Assembly (NCBI GenBank): GCA_023406915.1
Contig: JAEXTR010000020.1
Coordinates: 1-5,932, forward strand
Length of the DNA: 5,932 bases
Reading direction: 5' to 3'
Source of the DNA: Bacteroidota bacterium
GTDB taxonomy: Bacteria > Bacteroidota > Ignavibacteria > Ignavibacteriales > Ignavibacteriaceae
Positions 1 through 5,932 of this stretch are shown in pieces. Under the pieces are notes generated by a model, which saw nothing but the letters and a program-made list of their open reading frames with translations, was not told the origin of the DNA and ran no database searches. The number at the start of each line of letters is the position of its first letter. Within the stretch, counting starts at the first letter, position 1. The translations under genes were made by a program, and so were the position numbers.

Positions 1-524
1 CCCTGAGACTAACCTACACCGATGTTCTAAAGGAATGGGGGGCAAACATTGAGGCTTCTGTTTCGGGTGTAAGCAGTAACGAATCTTTTGGAGCTCTTCA
101 TATTTCCTGGTCGGATATCGTACCAAAACCAATTCCACACGAATCAGTACCATCAATCATTGATGAAATACCGATACTTGCAATGATAGCTGCATTTGGA
201 GAGGGGAGATTCAGCATCAAGTGTGCCTCTGAATTGCGGATTAAAGAGACTGACAGGATCAAGGCGACCGTTTATAATCTGCAGGCTATGGGAATTGCTG
301 TAGAAGAGTATCCGGATGGATTCTCATTCATGTGCAATGGTGTTAAAGTAAAAGAAGCAGTTCTGCATTCATTTGGTGATCATCGAATCGCCATGGCGTG
401 TTCAGTTGCTGCAATGAATTTGGAAAATGGGGCTCAAATTGATAGTTTGGAGCCTATTAAAATTTCTTTCCCTGATTTTCTGCAAAAAATGCAATTATTG
501 ACGGAGTACAAATGGCTGAAGTAG
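1..524 (+). CDS. aroA: 3-phosphoshikimate 1-carboxyvinyltransferase (EPSP synthase), C-terminal part, 5' end outside the window
   Basis: This is the sixth step of the shikimate pathway: transfer of the enolpyruvyl group of PEP to shikimate-3-phosphate, in the cytosol. The reading frame is open from base 3 to the TAG at 522-524, giving 173 residues, roughly the last 40% of a usual 420-450 residue enzyme. Family motifs appear in the expected order. DEIPILA (from 162) carries the Asp that matches the catalytic Asp313 of E. coli. ELRIKETDR (to 257) carries the Glu matching Glu341. GDHRIAMA (from 375) is the PEP-binding His-Arg motif. SFPDF lies near the C terminus. The ATG at 183 is internal, because conserved family sequence continues upstream of it. 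The last 13 bases overlap the next gene. The active-site residues I can see are intact and there is no frameshift. Assignment is near certain; only the missing N-terminal part cannot be judged. Confidence 0.96.
   Translation, partial: LRLTYTDVLKEWGANIEASVSGVSSNESFGALHISWSDIVPKPIPHESVPSIIDEIPILAMIAAFGEGRFSIKCASELRIKETDRIKATVYNLQAMGIAVEEYPDGFSFMCNGVKVKEAVLHSFGDHRIAMACSVAAMNLENGAQIDSLEPIKISFPDFLQKMQLLTEYKWLK
503..506 (+). promoter_or_regulatory. Shine-Dalgarno site of the ABC ATPase gene, inside aroA
   Basis: GGAG lies 5 bases before the ATG at 512 and within the last codons of aroA. It supports 512 as the start and suggests that ribosomes finishing aroA can reinitiate on the downstream gene. 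It is the clearest ribosome binding site in the window. Confidence 0.65.
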
Positions 525-1606
525 TATTAAAGAATATCTGTAAGTCGTATCAGGATAATAATTTTGCTGTCAAAGATGTATCGCTCGAGATAAAAGACAG
601 AGAGTTTATAGTATTGGTTGGTCCATCTGGTTGTGGTAAGTCAACTACCCTTAGGATGGTTGCCGGATTAGAAGAGATAACCTCCGGTGAATTACTCATT
701 GATGGTAAACTTGTCAATGATGTATCCCCAAAAGACCGTGATATCGCCATGGTATTTCAGAATTATGCTCTGTATCCCCATATGAGTGTCTATGAAAATA
801 TGGCATTTGGGTTAAAACTCAGGAAGTTTCCAAAAGAAGAAATCAACGCAAGAGTACAGGAAGCAGCTAAAATTTTGGGGTTAGAAGAGTATCTGGAGCG
901 GAAGCCAAAAGCACTATCTGGTGGTCAACGACAGCGCGTTGCTGTTGGCAGAGCGATTGTACGGAAGCCGAAAGTATTCTTATTCGATGAACCATTGAGT
1001 AATCTGGATGCAAAACTGAGAGTTCAAATGAGAACTGAGATATCAAGGTTGCATCAGAAACTCGGTGCTACTATGATATATGTTACCCATGACCAGGTTG
1101 AAGCAATGACCATGGGAGACAGAATCGTAGTGATGAAAGATGGATTCGTACAACAGATTGATACGCCGTTAAACCTGTATCATAAACCAGCTAACAGATT
1201 TGTTGCCGGATTTATCGGCAGCCCCGCCATGAATTTCTTCAAGGGGAGAATCGGTGGTGCAAAAGAAGTCATTACCGAAAATGGGAATAAACTGCAGCTA
1301 ACAGGTCAGGTAGCATCAGCCATGGTGAACAAAGAAGTCTGGATTGGTGTAAGGCCTGAAGATATTTATGATGAAGACGGCAGCGCTGCACTGCAACAAA
1401 GCCTCAGTTTTGAGACGACTATTGAAGTTGTAGAGCCGATGGGGAACGAAATCTATTTGTATTTTACCTTTGAAGGTGCTCAATTTACCGGCAGAATTAA
1501 CTCCAGAACAGCACCCGAGGCTGGGAAGAGCCTCCGTCTGCATTTTGACACATCCAAATTACACTTGTTTGACAGGGAGACTGAGCGCTCAATACAATTG
1601 CACTAA
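512..1606 (+). CDS. ugpC: ABC transporter ATP-binding protein, MalK/UgpC/MsmK (CUT1) type
   Basis: This is the cytoplasmic ATPase that powers an ABC importer for sugars or glycerol-3-phosphate-like solutes. At 364 residues it matches the usual 360-380 of the family. The nucleotide-binding domain (about 1-235) is complete: Walker A GPSGCGKST (37-45), Q-loop Gln83, signature LSGGQ (135-139), Walker B VFLFDE (155-160), D-loop SNLD (163-166) and H-loop His193. Residues about 236-360 form the extra C-terminal OB/TOBE regulatory region, with the typical GSPAMNFF junction and the family motif GVRPEDI (279-285). This region separates it from short generic ABC ATPases. The start is fixed by GGAG at 503-506 and by the Walker A distance. 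It overlaps aroA by 13 bases, so it is probably in the same operon. No permease or binding-protein gene is visible nearby, so it may be a shared ATPase serving importers encoded elsewhere. The substrate cannot be read from the sequence, and the symbol is a family label. Confidence 0.93.
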   Translation: MAEVVLKNICKSYQDNNFAVKDVSLEIKDREFIVLVGPSGCGKSTTLRMVAGLEEITSGELLIDGKLVNDVSPKDRDIAMVFQNYALYPHMSVYENMAFGLKLRKFPKEEINARVQEAAKILGLEEYLERKPKALSGGQRQRVAVGRAIVRKPKVFLFDEPLSNLDAKLRVQMRTEISRLHQKLGATMIYVTHDQVEAMTMGDRIVVMKDGFVQQIDTPLNLYHKPANRFVAGFIGSPAMNFFKGRIGGAKEVITENGNKLQLTGQVASAMVNKEVWIGVRPEDIYDEDGSAALQQSLSFETTIEVVEPMGNEIYLYFTFEGAQFTGRINSRTAPEAGKSLRLHFDTSKLHLFDRETERSIQLH

Positions 1607-1611
1607 TGCCA

Positions 1612-3261
1612 TCACAACCTTACGATTTGATGCTCGAAAGCTGCTATTTCTGCCTGATCGTAGAGTAATCTCATTAATCCAGGTCCGTATTTATTAACAA
1701 AATAGAAATAGTTAATTGTACGTTCCTGAAGTTCGCCAAGTGGCATGACGGCATGGATTGCTTTTTCCGCTTGTCGGGACACTACCTCATGCTTTTTCTT
1801 CTGAGCATCGGTTGCCTTTTTAAAGAGCTCCTTTACTAACCCTTCCGCTTTTCCAGATTGCTTGTTCACAGCATCAGAGAGACCAGGATCAAGCTGACTG
1901 AGAACCTTTTCGAGGTTTTTAAATACTTCCTGAATTCCTGTGATAGTCGATTCGCTGATTTGGTTTAAATCGAGGTCAGTTACGGTTCCGATGTACTTCT
2001 CTTTGAATCTTTCGGGACTTACGAACACGTCATAAATGCTGAAATCATACTTACTCAGGAAGTTCTGCACACCTTTTTCGAGAAGTGTCATAGAAACCCG
2101 CGGGTAAACAAGGGGCATGGGTACACCAAATGACTCATAAAGCGGTTTAATCTGGGCGTAATAACTGATTTCTGCAGGACCGGCAATATAAGCGAATGTT
2201 GGGAGCAAAAAATCCTGACTTACAGGACGAAGTAATGCATTACCAGAGAATCGTTCCGGGTGTTCATCAATCAACTTCATTAATTCTTCTTTAGTGAAGT
2301 GGACTTTCTTTCTCCTGAGCCGGTAGTTTTCCTCATTTGGCTCAACAAGAAAGCGTTCCCCCTGATGTAACATGAAAAGATTGATTGGTCGTACTTTGAC
2401 CTGAGCATGGTAAATTTCTTCAAGTTCGGCACTTTTCATTATGAGGGCTTCGGAGTGGCGCCTAAAGTGTTCTGCTTCATAGGCATACACTGGTTTCATT
2501 ATTCTTTTTATCTCATGGTCCTGAGGATCAAGAATAACGAGTCCGTACTGGTCAAACAGATTAAACCAGAGTTTTCTGAATGAGGATGCGAAAGTATCTG
2601 ACGATTGATAGCACTGTGTAAGAAGAGTAACCAGTTCATCTGTAAAATCTGTGATTCTCAGTTGTGATTTAAATGCATCGATAAAAGGAGAAACAATATC
2701 TCCCAGTGGAAGCGTGCCGACCTGTTTCAGGTTAATGGTCTCTTCTTCAGCTTCAGCTTCTTTGGTGCCAAAATAGAGCGAAGAAGGCTGATTATTTGTA
2801 TCAAAGACGTGTAAACCGCTCACTTCCTCAAGATCGTGATCATCCCCGGCAAGCCAGAATACAGGAACAAAGTTATAATCGGCGAACACATCATTCAGCT
2901 GTTCAGCTAGTTTAATAGCTGTTAATGTTTTATACACGGCATACAGTGGTCCGCCAAATATTCCAAGCTGCTGGCCTGTAATAATAACTACTGTATTCTT
3001 TTTCCCGAGTTTATTGATGTTTTCCTGAGTTCGTTCAGAAGAAAGAAAGCCATCGTATTGCCTGGTGAGGATTCCGGGCAACTCTGTAATATGATTTCGT
3101 TTCTTAGAACAGACGGCTTCAAGTATTCGGGGATAAGCACCGGTATCCCTGAAATCATACTGATAAAACTGGTCAACTTTCTCAAAATCGTACAAATAGT
3201 CTAAAAATAGATTTTGAAAACCGGGAATACTGTTATAACTGAAAAAGGTATCTTCTGTCAT
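1612..3261 (-). CDS. bshC: Bacillithiol biosynthesis cysteine-adding enzyme BshC
   Basis: BshC attaches cysteine to glucosaminyl-malate (GlcN-Mal), the last step in making bacillithiol, a low-molecular-weight thiol that buffers redox stress in place of glutathione. The 549 residues match the family (about 540). Conserved blocks seen: TGQQLGIFGGPLY (95-107) and PVFWLAGDDHDLEEV (133-147) in the Rossmann-like core; LLRPVSQDFLLPTFAYIAGP (343-362) followed by AEISYYAQI; and, near the C terminus, LQERTINYFYFVNKYG (511-526) after a Lys/Gln/Glu-rich helical stretch (about 440-505) that fits the known coiled-coil dimerisation arm. The ATG is the only start available: an in-frame stop lies five codons upstream and the next Met is near residue 255. 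There is no good Shine-Dalgarno. Other bacillithiol genes (bshA, bshB) are not in the window. It converges on the ABC ATPase gene with a 5-base gap and is divergent from the PAS sensor. Confidence 0.95.
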   Translation of the reverse strand: MTEDTFFSYNSIPGFQNLFLDYLYDFEKVDQFYQYDFRDTGAYPRILEAVCSKKRNHITELPGILTRQYDGFLSSERTQENINKLGKKNTVVIITGQQLGIFGGPLYAVYKTLTAIKLAEQLNDVFADYNFVPVFWLAGDDHDLEEVSGLHVFDTNNQPSSLYFGTKEAEAEEETINLKQVGTLPLGDIVSPFIDAFKSQLRITDFTDELVTLLTQCYQSSDTFASSFRKLWFNLFDQYGLVILDPQDHEIKRIMKPVYAYEAEHFRRHSEALIMKSAELEEIYHAQVKVRPINLFMLHQGERFLVEPNEENYRLRRKKVHFTKEELMKLIDEHPERFSGNALLRPVSQDFLLPTFAYIAGPAEISYYAQIKPLYESFGVPMPLVYPRVSMTLLEKGVQNFLSKYDFSIYDVFVSPERFKEKYIGTVTDLDLNQISESTITGIQEVFKNLEKVLSQLDPGLSDAVNKQSGKAEGLVKELFKKATDAQKKKHEVVSRQAEKAIHAVMPLGELQERTINYFYFVNKYGPGLMRLLYDQAEIAAFEHQIVRL

Positions 3262-3276
3262 TGCGTAGGAGTATTA

Positions 3277-3282
3277 ATTATA
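3277..3282 (-). promoter_or_regulatory. Possible -10 box for bshC
   Basis: Read on the minus strand this is a perfect TATAAT, 15 bases before the bshC start codon. The sequence 17 bases further upstream (TTACTA on the minus strand) matches a -35 box only weakly. In DNA this AT-rich a match can arise by chance, and the implied leader would be very short. Confidence 0.25.
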
Positions 3283-3318
3283 AAATCATATTGAAAAGAT
3301 AGTAAAATCTAAGCTTTT

Positions 3319-3332
3319 AATATCTGAATATC
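3319..3332 (+). repeat. Short direct repeat AATATC-TG-AATATC
   Basis: Two copies of AATATC are separated by TG, so the copies start 8 bases apart. It lies in the divergent spacer just before the inverted repeat. It could be part of a regulator site or chance in AT-rich DNA; nothing else supports a role. Confidence 0.3.
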
Positions 3333-3339
3333 AAACAGC

Positions 3340-3361
3340 AGTTCCTTGTTTACGAGGAACT
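3340..3361. repeat. Perfect 7-bp inverted repeat, candidate operator or leader hairpin
   Basis: AGTTCCT (3340-3346) and AGGAACT (3355-3361) are exact reverse complements around an 8-base loop. Beyond a C-C mismatch two more pairs form (3337-3338 with 3363-3364). It sits midway between two divergent genes, 53 bases before the sensor start and 79 bases from the bshC start. Both genes are transcribed away from it, so a terminator for either is unlikely. A dimeric regulator site or a hairpin in a 5' leader fits better. The structure is seen directly; the role is inferred. Confidence 0.45.
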
Positions 3362-3413
3362 CCTTATATTTAGTTTTTAGTTTCATTTTAAAGTCATCAG
3401 GATTTCGGATCAG

Positions 3414-5932
3414 ATGCTCTATTCGACCCTCTTTTCAGTGTTGCAAGACGCTATTATCCTGGTTCAGCTTCCAGATGGAAAAATACTGGATGCTAATGAG
3501 AAAGCGCTTACTCTCCTGGGATACAGCAGAGAGCACTTATCCGGAAAAGCAATTCTTTCATTCATTCCGGAAAGTGATAAGCAGACGGTCACTTCGCTAT
3601 TCCGGAAAGATTATACCATATCAACAACCCACCCGGTCGTCAATTTTATTACGAGCCAAAACAGGTTTATCCCCTTAGAGGTTATTCCCCATCACTTTGC
3701 TGACGATGGAAGAGAATTCGTCTATTTAGTGTTGCGTGGAAATCTATCAGTTGGACGAGGTTCACAAAGTTTCAAAGAGAAAATTGCTGCTAATCTGAGG
3801 AAGGGCTTCCCTGTAGCAGTATTAATTCAGCATGAAAATCCTGCTATGCGCTTCCTTATCGATTTTCAGTGTTCTTCTGTCCGAAAGCTTCAGCAGGATG
3901 AAGACTATGGTAAAGAGCGCACTTCACTTTCACAATCAAGAATAATCGACTGGGTAGAAGAGGCGAGAGGGCAGGTACTCCTTCTTTCAGGTGCCTCAAG
4001 TGAGTTGAACAGAAAGAAGACTTTCATTACCGCATCCGTGGCAATAATTGATAAAATGGGGACGGTAACCGGTGCAGATGATTGCTGGAAGGAAGAGTCA
4101 GAACTTCAGACTGGTTTCCCCGGACTTCCATCACTGGGCGAAGGCATATTTGAACGGTATCAGAAATATGCGTCCGGTGGTAACCGCTCAGCAGATTATC
4201 TATTACAGTATCTGTATTCATTGGTTAAAGGTGAAATTGACTTTTTTTCCTTCGATTACCCCGATCTGTACCTTTCAGACAGCAGGTGGTTTACCGTCAT
4301 TGGTTATCGGGATGAGGCGCTCGATTCCGGGTTCATTCTGGTTATACTTTCTTTCAATGCTGTACAGGAATCATTCAGTGAGTTTAAGCGGGAACCTGAG
4401 AATCTTTGTCTGCCTGATTTTTCCGCCATATCCATTACACTGAGTATTGATGGTGCAATAACGTCTTACAGTTCTGATACTGAGCCAGGGAATGCCCAGG
4501 AAATTGCTCCGATTATTGGTCGCTCTTTTTCCGAATTTGTTCATCCAGTAGATCTGCAAAAATCATATGAGTATCAGTATGGAATACTGAAAGGTGAGAA
4601 ACTGCCCCCGACAGAGATAAAGATCATGATAGATAACTCTGGGTTTACACCTTGTGTAATAAAGGCGAAACCACTTTTTGAGATGGGGAAAATTTGCGGT
4701 CTGTTATTGGTTGCACGAAATCTCAATGATTTCAAGAAAAAGCAGCCAGAACCAGAAGACCAGAATTATTTTGAGATAATTGATCGTCAGGCAGAACTGA
4801 TAATCATTTTCACTACGGATCTCATGATCAAGCATTGCAATGATGCGTTTGCTATCTATGCGGGTTTTTCAAAAGAAGCATTGATTGGGTCAAGCCTTCT
4901 CAATCTGATACCGAAGCAAGATCATCCAGTATTTCAATCACACATTGAATCCATGCTTGAGTCACCTGAAAGGACGGTGATAGAGCGGCGGATGGTGATG
5001 AAACACAATGCAGTGAGATGGCAGCGATGGGTAGTGACTGTACAATATAATCAGGAAACATCTGCTTTTGAGTTTCAGGCTGCAGGAATAGATATTACTG
5101 AATTGAAGTCCACCGAACAGGCCTTGTCTAAGAGTTCACACAGGTATAAATTCATACTGGATAATAATTCCGACATTTTCATGCTGTTTAACCGTGAGGG
5201 AACACTAACCTATGTCAATACAGCTATTGAGAAAATTCTTGGTTTTACACCCGATGAGTTTATGAACCCGGATAAGCATGATATGATTCCTCCTGAAGCA
5301 GAGGGATTACTCATGAACGCCTTTAGTTCAATAATAAAACATGAAGGAGACCCATACGAGTTTGAAGCAGTATTTTATCACAAGGACGGATCGCAAAGAA
5401 CCCTCGCCGGTTCAGGGATTAACAGTCTGAATGATCAGAATATTGAGGCGCTGGTTATTCGATTTCATGATATCACCGCAAGGGTTCTGGCTGAGAAAAC
5501 ACGCCTTGAACTACGAAAGGAAATCACAAGATTATCGTATGTGGCGAGTCAGATTACAAGCTCGGTGATCATCACTAACCTAAACTCAGAGATTACGTGG
5601 GTGAACAGTGCCTTTGAAAAGCTGACCGGTTATACATTCGAGGAGGTAAAAGGTACCGATCTGTTTTCAATCCTTTTTGGTCCAGGATCATCAAATGATG
5701 CACGACAGCTATTGATGCAGCATACGATGCGGGACGAAAGTCTCAGTGCGAGAGTTTTCTGTTACGGAAAGTCTCCAGGCACCTTCTGGGGTGAAATTGT
5801 TATTGATCCGATGCGAAATGAGTTACACGAGAAAATAGGTTCAATATTCATTGTCAATAACATCACCGAAGCCGTAAATCAGGAACAGCATCTTCGTGCT
5901 GCGAAAGACAAGGCAGAGGAGATGAACAGAAT
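3414..5932 (+). CDS. Soluble multi-PAS sensor protein, probably a histidine kinase, 3' end outside the window
   Basis: The frame is open from ATG 3414 to the right edge (839 codons, no stop). About six PAS-type modules can be read. PAS1 (5-110) has DGKILDANEKALTLLGYS. A segment at 111-203 is unassigned. A degenerate PAS-like unit (204-317) has VAIIDKMGTVTGADDCWKEE and the SRWF strand. PAS3 (337-444) is weak. PAS4 (451-570) ends in GIDITELK. PAS5 (576-690) has TYVNTAIEKILGFTPDEF and ends HDITAR. PAS6 (705-820) has ITWVNSAFEKLTGYTFEEVKG, FWGEI and VNNITEA. No signal peptide or membrane segment is visible, so it should be cytosolic. The tail AAKDKAEEMNR (829-839) resembles the helical linker that usually precedes a HisKA domain, so a kinase is likely but not seen; a diguanylate cyclase is a less likely alternative. 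A stop at 3378-3380 and no earlier ATG support the start; only a weak AGGA (3399-3402) precedes it. No ligand can be assigned. Confidence 0.88.
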   Translation, partial: MLYSTLFSVLQDAIILVQLPDGKILDANEKALTLLGYSREHLSGKAILSFIPESDKQTVTSLFRKDYTISTTHPVVNFITSQNRFIPLEVIPHHFADDGREFVYLVLRGNLSVGRGSQSFKEKIAANLRKGFPVAVLIQHENPAMRFLIDFQCSSVRKLQQDEDYGKERTSLSQSRIIDWVEEARGQVLLLSGASSELNRKKTFITASVAIIDKMGTVTGADDCWKEESELQTGFPGLPSLGEGIFERYQKYASGGNRSADYLLQYLYSLVKGEIDFFSFDYPDLYLSDSRWFTVIGYRDEALDSGFILVILSFNAVQESFSEFKREPENLCLPDFSAISITLSIDGAITSYSSDTEPGNAQEIAPIIGRSFSEFVHPVDLQKSYEYQYGILKGEKLPPTEIKIMIDNSGFTPCVIKAKPLFEMGKICGLLLVARNLNDFKKKQPEPEDQNYFEIIDRQAELIIIFTTDLMIKHCNDAFAIYAGFSKEALIGSSLLNLIPKQDHPVFQSHIESMLESPERTVIERRMVMKHNAVRWQRWVVTVQYNQETSAFEFQAAGIDITELKSTEQALSKSSHRYKFILDNNSDIFMLFNREGTLTYVNTAIEKILGFTPDEFMNPDKHDMIPPEAEGLLMNAFSSIIKHEGDPYEFEAVFYHKDGSQRTLAGSGINSLNDQNIEALVIRFHDITARVLAEKTRLELRKEITRLSYVASQITSSVIITNLNSEITWVNSAFEKLTGYTFEEVKGTDLFSILFGPGSSNDARQLLMQHTMRDESLSARVFCYGKSPGTFWGEIVIDPMRNELHEKIGSIFIVNNITEAVNQEQHLRAAKDKAEEMNR

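Larger units (their letters stand above)
3262..3413. other. Divergent intergenic region between bshC and the PAS sensor gene
   Basis: This 152-base AT-rich spacer must hold the promoters of both flanking genes. It contains an inverted repeat (3340-3361), a short direct repeat (3319-3332) and a TATAAT-like box facing bshC, listed separately. On the plus strand TTGAAA (3291-3296) is followed by AT-rich sequence (TTTAAT at 3316-3321), but the 19-base spacing is poor. I found no well-spaced Bacteroidota-type promoter (TTTG then TAnnTTTG). The frame of the sensor is closed by a TAG at 3378-3380. Part of an out-of-frame open stretch begins here (3346) but shows no family features. Confidence 0.75.

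Noticed and set aside
183..524. A free-standing 113-residue gene starting at ATG 183
   Set aside because: The same frame is open and carries conserved EPSP synthase sequence upstream of 183 to the window edge, so this is an internal Met of aroA.
1582..1592. The palindrome GAGCGCTC near the end of the ATPase gene as a terminator or operator
   Set aside because: It is an 8-base palindrome without a loop, lies within coding sequence and has no T run after it.
1470..1697. A plus-strand open frame bridging the end of the ATPase gene and bshC
   Set aside because: It crosses two well-supported genes in an unused frame and has no recognisable family features.
3337..3378. The inverted repeat plus following T-rich sequence as a rho-independent terminator
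   Set aside because: The stem is only moderately GC-containing, the T run is interrupted and displaced, and neither neighbour is transcribed into it.
3346..3678. A plus-strand open frame of 110 codons over the divergent spacer and sensor start
   Set aside because: It lies in a different frame from the 839-codon PAS gene, is Arg/Ser/Phe-rich and shows no domain or start signal; it is a shadow.
4072..4443. A plus-strand open frame of 123 codons inside the sensor gene
   Set aside because: Out of frame with the long PAS coding sequence and with composition typical of frame-shifted sequence (runs of His, Trp, Ile, Cys).
5526..5882. PAS6 as a blue-light LOV domain
   Set aside because: The sequence around VKGTDLFSILFGPGSS resembles a LOV helix, but the photoactive Cys of the GRNCRFLQ motif is absent, so flavin photochemistry is not supported.

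Overview
The window holds four protein-coding genes of a moderately AT-rich bacterial chromosome, packed with almost no spare DNA. A bacillithiol-synthesis gene (bshC), poor Shine-Dalgarno sites on two of the three visible starts, and a cytosolic multi-PAS sensor together suggest the Bacteroidota/Balneolota/Rhodothermota/Chlorobiota group. This placement is an inference from gene families, not from a marker gene.

Layout. Positions 1-524 (+) are the 3' end of aroA (EPSP synthase), cut by the left edge. Its last 13 bases overlap the start of a MalK/UgpC-type ABC transporter ATPase (512-1606, +), so the two are very probably cotranscribed and translationally coupled. That gene ends 5 bases before the stop codon of bshC, which runs the other way (1612-3261, -). 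bshC and the last gene are divergent, separated by a 152-base AT-rich spacer (3262-3413) with a perfect 7-bp inverted repeat and no gene. From 3414 to the right edge a single open frame of 839 codons encodes a soluble protein with about six PAS-type modules. It is cut just where a histidine kinase core would be expected.

How they work together. No single pathway is visible. aroA makes a precursor of aromatic amino acids. The ATPase would energise uptake of a sugar or glycerol-phosphate-like solute, but its permease and binding-protein partners are not here. BshC adds cysteine in the last step of bacillithiol synthesis. The PAS protein is probably a signalling kinase. The only hints of functional linkage are the aroA/ATPase overlap and the promoter region shared by bshC and the sensor. 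I found no RNA gene, mobile element, CRISPR array or clear terminator. Most of the window is ordinary; the sensor protein is the least described part.
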